Source: Metellina segmentata (taxonomy: Eukaryota > Arthropoda > Arachnida > Araneae > Tetragnathidae). Taken from it: a stretch of DNA of 64,000 bases. How positions within the stretch are numbered: position 1 is the first letter of the stretch; the number at the start of each line of letters is the position of its first letter. Shown here piece by piece: positions 1 to 11,383 of the stretch. Under the pieces are notes generated by a model. The model worked only from the letters and a program-made list of their open reading frames with translations, was not told the DNA's origin and searched no databases. The DNA is taken from contig OX375873.1 in the NCBI GenBank assembly GCA_947359465.1, positions 38,536,437 through 38,600,436 of the forward strand, read 5' to 3'. The translations under genes and the position numbers were made by a program.

Positions 1-2660
1 GCTTGTTTCGATTCATCAAAGTTAACTACAACTCTCAAACGAAATTAGTAGTTAAGCTTTTTTAACAAACTTTTAAGAAACGAATGTGCTTAATTGTTGA
101 TCTACAAAACCATCTGTAGAATCGTACTTCTTTTATGGAATCGATATTTATACATTACCCGAAGCAAGTATGAAATGACAATACATACTAAAGTAGTTTG
201 TTTTTCTAACAATTTTTTACCCTCAATAAAATCAATAACGTCACAAAAACGCGTCTAGTTTATCAACAAAATAAACTTCAACGTTATCGACTAATTATAT
301 GACAAGAGACGGAGCAACTAGTTATAAGACCTCATCGAAACGAATTAATATTTTTGTCATACTCTTACATCACAGTATCAATTTTAAAATAGGAAGACTT
401 GCATCACTGTATCTATAAGAAGGTGGGAGGAGTCAAACCAACTGCTCGATGAATGGACCTGTAAGCATTGGTCAGAGTATTGATAATGAAGTTGTTTTAA
501 TGAGGGTGGTGCTGGCAAGAGGGAATAATTTTTGGAAGGCAGGAAACTATGACGTAATGCACATGCTCATCGATGAACCAAAAAGTAAAGCAGCACCTCG
601 GGAGACCAGTAGCTTAGTTCTTGGAACATCTCATTGATGATCAACGACACCCCAGCCTAAAAGGCAGAAAGAAATAAAGCCGATGAGTACCACTCTTAAA
701 AAGTGACATCAACTTAACTTTACCCCAATACTGTATATTTCCAGATACTGTTACACATTCCACCAACTACAGCGTTATTCTGCTGCATAGTGGTCAAACA
801 CGCATTCCAACTACAAAGCACATTTCTATCTCTGAAATTTATGATACTTAGCATAAACTGTTGGGCTGAACACTTCAATGACTACTGTTTATTAATGCAT
901 ATAAATTATTACACACTATTTGCCGATACGATCGATAATACAAATGTTTATTGGAAGTATAAAATTTGCAATTAATAACACAAATTCATCTGTGACTACT
1001 CACTTTCGTCTACGCTTCTAAGACACACTTATTACTAAAACTAGGTAAAAGAAATTGGAACCGTATCGAAAGAAGCAACCCCTTATCAAATCGCTCCTTA
1101 AAAATACAATCCCTAAAATAAGAGGGAAAAAATCGAAGCCTCTCTATTTTCCCCCATCCCCAGCGGCAGACGTGCAAAGACCATTAAAACGCCTCGAGTT
1201 TCTCGAAAAGGTAAAACTAATGTGTTCCTAAATGTTGGAAAAGGGATAAAAGAGGGAAAAGGTCCACCTTTAGAATCAAGAGGGGGAAAACTTCAACCTG
1301 GTGAGGATATGAAATATTGAGCTAGTAGAAAAGTGGCGAAAAGATTCCCTCTGCTGGAGTTGGAAATTGATTGTGACGCTGATACTAATGTTGACCTTAG
1401 GAGGGAGGAAGGCTTGTCCTACGAGGGACACTGGCCCAGGTCTATTGTAGTGTAACAAATGGACGACGCGGGAGACTTCGGATACATCTAATTGATAGCT
1501 TGCTTGACACGGGGTTACAGCGGCAAAAACGTATGTCATCTTTCTCGTGAACCTTAATATTTGTGTTCCCAGAACGCGATTGCTTTGTCTGTGGTCTTTC
1601 TCAGTCCCACATGCTTGGTTTCATTGTCGATATAAAGGCTATTATCGAGATGCGAGCAGATTCTATTTAATTTTTGTTGTTGTCCAAACATCTTACCACT
1701 GAGTTACGATAGTGTAGGATAGTGCGTCTCCGACGAGAAAAGGCAGTCGATCTGAGCACAGTCGGTTCTTGAAAGGATGCGAAGGCTTGTTCGTGGAAGG
1801 CTGCCATGCGCAAATGCATAATTAGTAATAAGGGTTGAAGGTTTTACCTCAGTCAACTCGTTATCACTGCTATCGCATTCGAACGGAACGATAAACTTGG
1901 AAACAGAATTCGAGCTAAATATGCGACGTAAAAGCCCTTAATTTACGTTCCGACATGTTGCCAATTTTCTGTGAATGTTTTTATTATGAGTGTTGCATAT
2001 CACCAATATTTATAATACCCTTTCCTGTGTTTACGTTACTGTTATACGTATCTTATCAGTTCATAATCATCTCCTTTTCATGATATGCAGGGAATTTGTT
2101 GCCTCTGAGTCTAGGCTATTCGTATCGTTCTGTATGCTTGCCTGTTGCGATGTCTCTGTATAATTCACTGATCAACAGCGAAATTGCTTCTTAGATGAAA
2201 TAACCCAATCCTGAATGATTTCAACGTGCTGAACACGAATATCGCCTTTAAAAAAATTGATTGGCTCTCGTTGCAGTGATATGAATGTTTTGTCTTTTAT
2301 ATAGGTGCTATCTAGTAATATAATGCAATTTAGTTAGATAAATACATGGAGACGAAATTGTTCCGGCATATTTCATCATCCTTTTACACTAATAAGTTAT
2401 TGCATCATACACACCAAGTTTCTGTTGGTAGCTTCACAAAGGTAATTGCGCAAGAGTAAGCAATAGTTTATTTATAAACGCGAAACGGCACGGCTTGAGA
2501 AAGTTCTTTCCATTTCGTCCAAACTTTTCGAAGCTCTAGAATACACAAGTGATTGTTACAATGTAAAATCAACAGTAGGAATGCCTCGTGACTGCGTTAA
2601 TAATGCTAATAACTTGTTATATTTGCGGTGAAGTGACATTTGCTGTATAGAAAAATACCA
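1..2660. other. No gene recognised
   Basis: I see no coding exon, RNA gene or intact element here. The short open frames have no recognisable motif. Positions about 1514-1590 match the flanks of the piggyBac-like MITE near 6338 and serve as the unoccupied version of that site. Confidence 0.5.
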
Positions 2661-2663
2661 TCA

Positions 2664-4258
2664 GTGAAATAGTTAAGAAAGCATATCATTTGTATTTTGG
2701 CTGCAAGATAGCCGACAAGGACAAAGACTGGGCCCCCACACGTATGTTACTGCACTTGTGCAGTAACTAATTCGCAATGGCCTATTGGCAAAAGATGGGC
2801 AATGCCATTTGCTGTTCTCATGATTTGGAGGCGACCAATCACGTTGATGACTATTGCACCACCAGTTCTGCATTGTACCACCAGTTTCAGGAGGCATCAC
2901 CAAGAAAAAGAAGTGGACAGTTGATTACCCTAGCATACCATCTGTTCTACGTCCTGTCTAGTGTGGTGTAGGACTTCCTATTCCAAAGCTTCCTACAGAT
3001 TTTTCTATCAGTTCAGATGAGTTCTAATCCGTCAACATCAGCACGTGATAGCAATATGGATTGTTACCTTTCGTGCTTTGATGAGATATCTGCGCCACAT
3101 AAACTTAGCTCGGATGAACTGAACGATCTTGTTTGAGATTTGGATCTCTCCAAAAGGAAAACAGAATTACTAGCCTAAAGATTTCGACAGTGGAATCTTC
3201 TCGAACAAAATGTCCGAGTGACTTCATTTCGCCATCGTCCTCAATCCTTCGAATCTTTTTTTGAAAAAGAAGAAAACCTTGTGTTCTTCTGCGATATTGA
3301 TGGCCAATAACAAGAACTTGGCATTGCACGTGAGCCCCGTGAATGGCGGCTGTTTATAGACGAGCCAAAACTGAGTCTTTATGTGGTTTTGATGCATAAC
3401 GGGAATTAGCTTCCATCCATACCTATCGGACAAGCTGTCTATTTGAAGCAGTTGTACGACAATCTAAAGATGCTATCGAAGAGGATTAACTACAGCAAGT
3501 ATGACTGACTGATCTGTGCTGACCTGAAGATAGTGGCTTTGTTGGTGGGTTTACAGCAGGGATATACAAATTACTGCTGTTTTCTTATTTTATGGGATAG
3601 CAGATCAATCGATTTTCACTTCACCAAAAAAGACTGGCCTTCTAGAGCATCTTTTAATCATGGAATAATGAATGTACAGCACCGACCATTGGTAGAATCG
3701 CACAACAAATCATCCTTCTTCCTTTACACGTCAAGTTCGGCTGTATTAAAAACTTGGTAAAAGCCTTAAATAAGAATGGACTAGCATTCAAGTACCTTTA
3801 TGAATTATTCCCTCGTCTCAGTAAAGCCAAAATTAAAGAGTGTGTTTTAGTGAAGCCTCAGAATAAACAGCTCTTCAGAGATCCCAAGTTTGAGACAGTT
3901 CTTCAAAATATAGAAAAACATGTCCGAGATGCGTTCTGTCGAGTGGTTAACAACTTCCTGGTGAATGTGTAGGTCAAAAACTACAAGGAACTGTGCTTTG
4001 TTTCATGATTTCGGCTGCAATATGTCGTTAAAGATGGACTTTCGTGACTCCCACTTGAATTTCTTCCATAATAACTGCGGGGAGGTCAGTGATGAGAACA
4101 GCGAACGTTTTCATCAGAACATCGCCAAGATCGAGCAATGGTACCAGGACAAATGGTCTGCGCCAATGCTGCCGGACTGTTATTGGACGCTCATCATATA
4201 TATACTCCCCTCGTCTATCACAAACGACAGGCCAAAAGAAAACAAGTCCACAGATTAA
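2664..4258 (+). pseudogene. Degenerate copy of a widespread arthropod repeat protein, function unnamed
   Basis: The conceptual translation reads AYHLYFGCKIADKDKDWAP near 2675, NHVDDYCTTSS near 2840, a second block from the ATG at 3017 (SSDELNDLV), EWRLFIDEPKLSLYVVLMHN near 3345, GLQQGYTNYCCF near 3548, FKYLYELFPRLSKAKIKE near 3790 and CNMSLKMDFRDSHLNFFHNN near 4018. This order matches a high-copy protein often seen as an uncharacterised locus in arthropod genomes; I recall the family but no assigned function. The reading frame is interrupted by several stops, for example in NDLV-stop-DLDLSK, and changes frame around 3750 and 3965. It is therefore dead. Terminal repeats were not found, so the element class is unknown. 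It lies just upstream of the Tc1-like element at 4281. Family membership is fairly sure; a transposase role is only a guess. Confidence 0.6.
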
Positions 4259-4280
4259 GGTATTCTTAACATGTATTATA

Positions 4281-5659
4281 CACTCTATAACAAAAAAATC
4301 GACGCAACAAGAAGGAGTTGTCCGATGGAGACAAAACTTGGTGGATAGGAAAATTATGTATAGAATATAAAATGATTAAAATTTCAGAACAATTGAATGA
4401 TTTATTTCCGAGTTACAGTAACGAGCTCAATAAGGTGTTAACCAGCCTCTAGCCTGGATGCAAAATGCCACACGGCGTGGCATAGGCCGATAAAGCTCCC
4501 GGATGGTCTCCTGCGGTATTTCTTGCCAAATTTGCTCCAATTGTCGGACTACGTCATCAACATTCCCTACCGGATGCAGTCCCCTTCCCATCATATCCCA
4601 GACATGCTCGATGGGAGAGAGATCTGGTGATCTGGCTGGCCAAGGAAGTGTTTGACAAGCTTGAAGACAGTTCATAGCAACACGTGCCGGTCTGGCATTG
4701 TCTTGCTGAAAAATAATCCCAGGGTACTGCGAAAGCAACGGTAGCAAAACAGGTCTCAGAATATCGTCAACGTACCGCTGTGCAGTAAGTGTACCTCTAA
4801 TGACGAACAAAGGGGTCCGGCTATCAAGGGAAATGGCACCACAGACCATAACTCCTTGTTGAGGGCCCGTGTGGTGTGCAATAGTGAAAGCAGGATCGGC
4901 ACGCTGCCCTGGGCATCTCCAGACACGTCTTCGATGATCGTCAGGACACAGTTGGAAGTGGGATTCGTCGTTAAAGACTAGACGTCCCCAGTCAGCATCA
5001 TTCCGGCCTGATCCAGCCAAGCACCACTGTAATCTGGCTCGACAGTGTGCAGGCGTGAGTGGCAGGTGGCGTAACGGTCGGTACGAGCATAGATTTCGCT
5101 CTCTTAGCCGTCTGTGTATGGTCATGGTGGACACTAGTGTGTGGGTCGCACGACTAATGGTTGATAGCGATGAATCAGGTACTGTGACAGCTGATCTGAC
5201 AATCACTCTGTCCTCGAGATCTGTTGTGGCCGATACGTCGACCGCTACCATCATGACGCTGAAATATTCCATTGTCCACCCACTCTTGCCAGCATCTTCT
5301 AATCGCCGCATCGCTTCGACTCACATGACAAGCGATTCTCCGATTTGACTAACCTGCCTCTTTCAATCCAATGAGACGACCTCTTTCAAACTCTGAAAGT
5401 TGCTCGTAATGAGCTCGAATCCTGCGGCGAGGCATTTTTTTAGTCGTTAAAAGGTATCCTAAATTGCAATGCAGCAGAAATTTTTAACAACAGTTCAAGA
5501 ACAACTCATTATATACATCTGCTGGATGCGCTGTTCCGATGCGCTGGAGATCGCACTATTCATTCTTTGGACACCAAATTTTAATCATTTGCATATTTGG
5601 TCAAAATATTTTGGCATACGAAATTTCAAAGCAATCCAATGATTTTTTGTTATAGAGTG
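4281..5659 (-). mobile_element. Tc1-like transposon, 1379 bp, with TA duplication
   Basis: The ends are inverted repeats beginning CACTCTATAACAAAAAA, flanked by TA at 4279-4280 and 5660-5661, the Tc1/mariner target. The transposase lies on the minus strand and is broken. Confidence 0.82.
4427..5435 (-). pseudogene. Tc1-like transposase, nonsense and frameshift
   Basis: The catalytic part is open from 5311 down to 4427. It includes the first Asp in VFNDESHF, the second in IFQQDNARP and the Glu in SPDLSPIEHVWD. The true start is probably the ATG at 5435-5433, which opens MPRRRIRAHYEQLSEFERG, the helix-turn-helix region. In that frame a stop interrupts GLKEAG-stop-SNRR, where the family has Trp. 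The DNA-binding part then runs out of frame with the catalytic part and rejoins at LEDRVIVRSAV, so there is at least one indel near 5235. Only 30 residues separate the second Asp from the Glu, fewer than the usual 34, which suggests a small in-frame deletion just after DNARP. The copy cannot make transposase but could be mobilised in trans if its ends still function. Confidence 0.8.
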
Positions 5660-5769
5660 TAATACATTAAAAAATGATTCTTGAGATAATTGCTTCGACA
5701 TTGGCCGGCGCCTCCGAGTATTTTTTCACGTGCCTTTTACAGTTTCGCAGCCCATTGCATCAGAAATAA

Positions 5770-6048
5770 TTAATTTTTGCAATCTAAGCTAAATTCATCT
5801 TCCCACGCCGTGATCCATCTATTTACTATAAGATGTCCCATCAAATGATACCATAAAAGGCAATGAAATCTGTCGGAGTATTGCTGATCAAGGAATAAAT
5901 AATTTGTTGATACGCAGCTTGTAACTTGCTGCGCCATCTCTGGAAGCACTCGAACCATGACTGTGGTCTAATAAAGACGTCTTTTTCATTGCTCTCTACC
6001 CTGCTTGTATTTTATGAGAACTAAGTAGTGAGACTTGTAAGAAAGTCG

Positions 6049-6050
<2 letters not shown>
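5770..6050. other. No gene recognised
   Basis: Short AT-rich stretch between the Tc1-like element and the AT microsatellite. A 62-codon open frame here shows no motif. Confidence 0.4.

Positions 6051-6115
<65 letters not shown>
6051..6115. repeat. (AT)n microsatellite
   Basis: About 65 bases of uninterrupted AT dinucleotides. Confidence 0.95.
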
Positions 6116-6116
<1 letters not shown>

Positions 6117-6337
6117 TATGTGTGCATACTAATTGAAAAATAATCGTAGCCAAATCAGCTTTTCCTTTGTCATATTCGTATTTAGCACATTAAATTAATT
6201 AGGAAATAATTATTTTCATCTCGGAAGCAGAATATTTTAAAAATTTTGTTGCCCAGTGTTGTCCGAGGTTGTCTTGGGGTTACTAATTTCACTTTTACAG
6301 CGGCAAATGTGGACGGCATCTTTCTTGTGAACCTTAA

Positions 6338-6515
6338 CCTTCCAAGTGGTTTCGACAAGATATCTCGTCATCGAGATATTACCATTTTTTGATGACGAGT
6401 CAGTTCTAGTCATATATTGTCTGATGACGAGGTATCTTTTCATCAAGATTTTGTAGATTTTCTTACAATGGAGAGTCCCAGATCTTATCAGTCGTAGGTA
6501 CAACCACCTAGAAGG
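6338..6515. mobile_element. piggyBac-like MITE, 178 bp, TTAA duplication
   Basis: The ends are CCTTCCAAGTGGTT and its inverted partner CCTTCTAGGTGGTT, flanked on both sides by TTAA (6334-6337 and 6516-6519), the piggyBac target. The flanks, joined across one TTAA, match the uninterrupted sequence at about 1514-1590 (ACAGCGGCAAA, CATCTTTC, GTGAACCTTAA, then TATTTGT). This related empty site supports insertion. The interior carries copies of the GACGAGATATCTCGTC-type palindrome seen elsewhere in the window. There is no coding capacity. Confidence 0.78.
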
Positions 6516-6756
6516 TTAATATTTGTACTTCCATCCCCGATTGGCTTTGAAGAGGCGTAACTAGACATTTTCGGGACAAGTGCGAATGATACTGATGTCG
6601 CATTCGTCCAAAAAAAAAGTTTATTTATTAAAAAATTTCAAAATAATCTTAAAATTATATAGATAAGTAATTCTAATTTGTATCAATAATTTTCATTAGC
6701 TTATCGTTTTATTCACTTTATTAGTTATTGATTAACAAGTATTTGTACTTTCATAT

Positions 6757-6926
6757 GTACTATTATTTTTAATGTACTCTTATTTTTAATGTACTATTAT
6801 TTTTAATGTACTCTTATTTTTAATGTACTATTATTTTTAATGTACTCTTATTTTTAATGTACTATTATTTTTAATGTACTCTTATTTTTAATGTACTCTT
6901 ATTTTTAATGTACTATTATTTTTAAT
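6757..6926. repeat. 17-bp minisatellite, 10 units
   Basis: Ten units of GTACTATTATTTTTAAT (A) or GTACTCTTATTTTTAAT (B) run in the order A B A B A B A B B A. The alternation suggests a 34-bp dimer as the unit of amplification. Confidence 0.93.
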
Positions 6927-6938
6927 GTTAGTTCAAAT

Positions 6939-7867
6939 GTAGGGTGGAAAGTCATCATTAGGCAAAATAGCGAACTTAAACTTTGTCGATTTTTCCTTGC
7001 CTTAATATTCGTTGCAAGGGGGTTATCATTTCGGCAAAATCTTCCAACAACTCTTTAGTTTAAAGTTATATTTTTAAAAATTGTCATTTCTCAAGTTTGA
7101 GACTCAAAAAAATGTCATTTTTGTAAAAGAAGTCATTTTACTCATCTTAATCGACAGTACTGGTAAGATTACGAACGTGGTCGGGTAAGTTGACGAACTT
7201 GATCGGGTACGATGACGAACTGAGATGATACCTTGTCGTGAGGTATTTCAGTCGTGAGGGAAGGACCAAAATCTTCAGTGAAAATAGAGCTCTGAGAATT
7301 TCTTAATAGCCGTACTTAGTACGTGGGCAACCTGGAGGTACGCTTTGCCAAATACTCCAGCAACATACTTGATGGATATTTGGTGGCGTGGATTGTTAAT
7401 CATAAATTCATTACAACTCACATTATAGGCGGTTTTCAACGGACCATAGAATGCCACATCAAGATGCTGTAACTTATGACTAGTGAGTGGATGCAACCCC
7501 ATCATCCAGGTTCGTCATCTTACCCGACATCGACATCATAATTTGAAAAAAAAATTTCAGAAAAAATTGGAATGATACATCATTGAACACATTTTGGTTA
7601 GCACTTTACGAATATCCCATGTATAAATCAAAAATACTTTATCCGTAAACGCTACCCCTTACCAAGTAGCAACCAAAAGTTACATTGAAACCACTCAAAA
7701 ACACATTCCCTCTTACTGTGAATCACACAAATGACGGGATGGAATCTTTTGACGGGAAACGGGTAGCTGGCCTCTAGAGGTCGCTGATGACACAGGATCG
7801 TGGCTGTCACCTAGCGTAATTTTCTTGAAAAATCCTATTCGTCATCTTATCCGATTTTCCCCTACTG
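6939..7867 (-). mobile_element. pogo/jerky-type deletion derivative
   Basis: It contains a transposase fragment on the minus strand plus several copies of a motif close to TCGGGTAAGATGACGAAC near 7155, 7180, 7203, 7509 (inverted) and 7838 (inverted). The outer ends GTAGGGTGGAAA and, inverted, CAGTAGGGGAAAA resemble each other, but the exact borders and target duplication are not clear. Confidence 0.45.
7275..7505 (-). pseudogene. Fragment of pogo/jerky (CENP-B-like) DDE transposase
   Basis: The 76-codon open frame reads PLTSHKLQHLDVAFYGPLK and then FMINNPRHQISIKYVAGVFGKAY in translation. This is the C-terminal side of the DDE domain of jerky-type transposases; the Asp of LQHLDV corresponds to the third catalytic acidic residue. 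The first two catalytic residues and the whole DNA-binding region are missing. The open frame begins directly beside non-coding motif repeats, so the copy looks internally deleted rather than simply eroded. The fragment identity is based on family knowledge and is strong for such a short sequence. Confidence 0.72.
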
Positions 7868-8029
7868 TTATTATTAATGTAATTTCTCTATTAATCAGTA
7901 CATTACATTTACGAGAACGAATAGATGTGCATGACTAAAATACCATTCTTGATGCACTAAGTAATTCGACCAATGTGGTAAAATTCATGTTGGCCAATCA
8001 ACTATCAAAAATCAATTCGGTAGGTAGGT

Positions 8030-8182
8030 ATTTAATTAACGACACACTATAGCAACACAACAGGCTAGTGATGACGATTCGATATCAAACACGAAGGGAG
8101 ATATCCGAGGACATCACCACGGTCAGGTGGTGAGGACACACTTGAGTTGGCACCCACTCTCCAAACTTCCACACCATGCCAA
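8030..8182 (-). mobile_element. SINE fragment (3' part)
   Basis: Read on the minus strand it carries the shared SINE body: GGTGTGGAAGTTTGGAGAGT, a degraded CTGACCGTGGT box, and the end AGCCTGTTGTGTTGCTATAG. Homologous to the copies at 26021 and 44603. The tRNA-like head is absent. Confidence 0.65.
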
Positions 8183-8430
8183 TGTGAAAATCAATACTGA
8201 ATTTATTATTTGGAATGTTTATATGTGAAGTGCTGAAATCGTATTCTAAAGTCGACAAGTTATATCTCTGTTAGATTACATACAAGAAGATCTCCCAAGA
8301 AACACAAACGCCATCTATATTTAACGCAAGAAAATGTCTCTCAGAGTCGCGTGCTTGCGTTTTCGGAAATATATCTGTACTGGATGTACACTATTGAGAC
8401 TTATAGCTACAGGTAGGAACTTGGTAGTTG

Positions 8431-8725
8431 AATTAACGTCAAACTGGGGGATATATATCGATGGCGTTCCGGGACCAATCCCGTAGAGAAATATCCGTGG
8501 ACAATACCGTGTAATATTTAAACCACGGTCAGATGACGAAGTTGACATCTCAGCTAGCACCTCACATCTCCAAACTTCTACATCACACTTACACGAGGAC
8601 ATTTGACAGCACGATAGATTTTAAGTACACCTGCCCCCAGGTACTCGACAGTCTTTGTTTGAATCGAGTTTTGAACTCACACCCCTCCGGTTACCAATCC
8701 GTTGATCTTCAAACTTTATTACAGG
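8431..8725 (-). mobile_element. SINE copy, second head type
   Basis: The minus strand carries the shared body (GAAGTTTGGAGATGTGAGGT, CATCTGACCGTGGTTTAAAT, GGGATTGGTCCCGG). Upstream of it is a degraded tRNA-like head at about 8650-8720 that includes GGATTGGTAACCGG. It pairs with the copy at 17290-17590, not with the head found at 26021 and 44603. Confidence 0.62.
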
Positions 8726-8789
8726 GGCCCTTATATTTACAAGCTCCGGAAAAAAAAACGTTTACGGTTTACAATATTGTCGAATATCT

Positions 8790-8823
8790 GCAATATCTTG
8801 ATAACAAAATATCTCGTCATTGG
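8790..8823. repeat. Fragment of the 43-bp palindrome repeat
   Basis: ATCTTGATAACAAAATATCT followed by CGTCATTGG resembles one unit of the 43-bp repeat best seen at 54760. Confidence 0.45.
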
Positions 8824-8829
8824 TAAAAA

Positions 8830-10435
8830 TGGTCAAATCGGCTCACTTAGAGGGGGGCTGTAAAACTAGAAGCATATCACCATGAGAATGAACTCCAGAC
8901 CATATGCCCAGCTAAATGTTAACAGAAGACATGGGGTTTTCAGACTTCAACCTTTATGGTGTACTAAACAAACCTGTAACTGTCACCTGCTACCTCACAC
9001 TAAAAAAAACCTGCAATTGTCTTCCTATGGTTGTTCAATGTATGTTTCCAGCCAGTGTACCAATATCCAACTCCTTGTTGACCAGCCCTCTTAGAGCCAT
9101 AGATTTCCAGGTACTAAACCATTGCATTTTCCCGAAACCACACCGAATGACAAAGTAACCACATCTGTTGGTTGAAATAATCCCAAGAAGGATTACATTG
9201 GCCGAGAAGTCTAAAACTGATTGGAGGTTATACAGGAATAAGGAAGAGAGAACTGTATATTGCATGGTGGAAAACAGAGTACCTGGCTCTCAGAGGGATA
9301 GGTTCCGAAATATTTCTTTTGTATAGGATATCCAACATCGGACAACTCCTTATGTTGTGAAGTAAATGATTTTCTTCACTGCATGCTAGTCTACGGGCTA
9401 ATGTGGCACCTCTGAGAAGGATTTTAATTCATTAAAAAAATTCTCCCTCAGTTAAACTCAACATCAACCTATGTGTCTCTGAGTGATAAGCTGTTTGGGT
9501 CAATTTGTGACGCAAGCAACTCCTAGTCCACCTCTAAGGGTTTGGAAAATGGTTTAAGCATCAGAATCATGACAGTTTATCATATGTCGCATTTTATGAT
9601 GGTCACTGAAATAAGACGTAGGTACTGATATGGAAATTTCTCCTAAGACCTGCAAGCTTAAACCCGAAGCAGGTTATGGTAGACAGAATAAATTTGGATA
9701 AAGTTTATCTGTCCCCAACTTTAAAGACATAGATTAGGATTCATGTAACGGTGACCTGAAGGAAACCTACTTCCAGTCACATATGAACACGGGAGAAAAA
9801 TTGCCAGCTTGCAGTCGACGAATGATGTCTAAAGTTTGGTTCCACACTGTAAACAACGATTCTCCTACGTGTTCGTCGAGACTACCATATATTCCTCGGG
9901 ACCTTTCCTATAAATGTAGTGACTTCTGCTAGTCAGAACAAAGGGGCTACGCTTCCTTTTTACAAGAAGAGGCTATGTTATACATTCAAAATGGTAATAT
10001 AGTAGGAACAACACAATTAGCTAAAATATTTCATTGAAATGCAAATTAGCTCTGACATTAACGATTAATTAAAGGATATCGTGGATCAAAGAAATTGGCT
10101 TAGTTCTGACTGAGTCTTCGGTTTGGAGAGGAGAACTTACAGATCAAAGAGTTGAAATGAGTAAGTCGAGTGTTGTTCCAAAACGCTTAGTTAATGTGTA
10201 AGCAACTTTTCATTTGTAGACTAAAGATTTCGAACGATACCATGCAGACATGTTGCACTCACGATTGTTAAGATAAACCACGATATGGGGAAACATTTTT
10301 TCCGATCCCCAAGAAACAATTTTGTAAATTTTCCGTTCAAACCCTTCAAAATTCTCGTCTTGGATTAAAATTTTTTCATAGCTTTAATACGCCACCAGGA
10401 ACAGTCGTGTTGGACTCGTGCCTACCTAGATAGAC
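8830..10435. other. No gene recognised
   Basis: The open frames here have no recognisable domain and I found no clear element ends. Confidence 0.4.
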
Positions 10436-10438
10436 TTA

Positions 10439-11380
10439 CTGCCGTGTTCACAAGTCCAAGTTAAACCACGGATCAACGATAATCCCCGGGTTATCGAAAA
10501 AACCGTATTCACAATGCCTAATCCGAGGTTTAAACCGCCGTTTCGGTGTTACAGTTTGTTCTTCAGAAATCGGAGAATTAACTCTCGGTTGAGAGTCACA
10601 CATGCGCAGTACTATCTTTTTGCGAAAGAAGCGAGATATACTGTAAGCAAATCAAAATGGATGACACACTTCATTCTGTGTGGTTTCAGTATTTCTTCAT
10701 TCAGTGTTATTGCGACGATGCGCATTCAACTGATCTTAATTGAATCGGAAGAAGAACGTGATTACATTTTCTATAAAATTGATACGCCCAGATGTGTTCT
10801 GGTTCGAACTATATTCAGGCTCGCCAGAATAGAACCCAATGAGAGAGAGAGAGAGAGCGGTAGAATATGACCATGGCAGGTGGAAATTCGTCGTAGAATA
10901 AAAATTATTTTGTTGTTTTATTAGAATGAAAGGAAATTGGTAATGCAAGTTACTTCACTTTACTACAACACACACCCATACAGAAAAGCACAAAGATAAT
11001 CGGACTACATTGAATTGTCAAAGCATTGTGTTCAAATCTTTTTTTCCATAAAAATCCAATTTGATATTAAATAACTTTGCATTTCTCTTTTAAAACCCAA
11101 ATTAAAATGCCGCCATACATTCTATTTAAATCACAATTTGGAACCAATTCTTCAGTCGAACTACGAGTTTGACCAGTATGAAGGCAGATTCGGGTTTCGA
11201 AACAAAATTACGTGATGGTGAGTAGACGGTAGTAGCCAATCACAGCGAGCGTACTATTATTTTAATCCATGGATCACTTAACCCGAAGATTGAGAATACG
11301 GTTCTATATAATCCGCGGTTTAACTTTGACCCGCGGATCAACTGATCCTCGGGTTAACTCAAGACTTGTGAATATGGCAG
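10439..11380. mobile_element. Harbinger-like non-autonomous element, 942 bp, TTA duplication
   Basis: Long imperfect inverted ends begin CTGCCGTGTTCACAAGTC on the left and, inverted, CTGCCATATTCACAAGTC on the right. Both flanks are TTA (10436-10438 and 11381-11383), the usual PIF/Harbinger target. The ends contain repeated motifs such as GTTAAACCACGGATCAAC and their inverted forms. A 118-codon open frame at 10514-10870 starts inside the left end and shows no transposase or Myb motif, so I do not call it a gene. Confidence 0.68.
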
Positions 11381-11383
11381 TTA

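Noticed and set aside
1276..1539. 87-codon minus-strand protein
   Set aside because: No domain. Part of the region is a repeat shared with 6297, so openness is not evidence of a gene.
10514..10870. Transposon-encoded protein of 118 residues
   Set aside because: It starts inside the terminal inverted repeat and shows no transposase, Myb or other domain; the end is a GA microsatellite.
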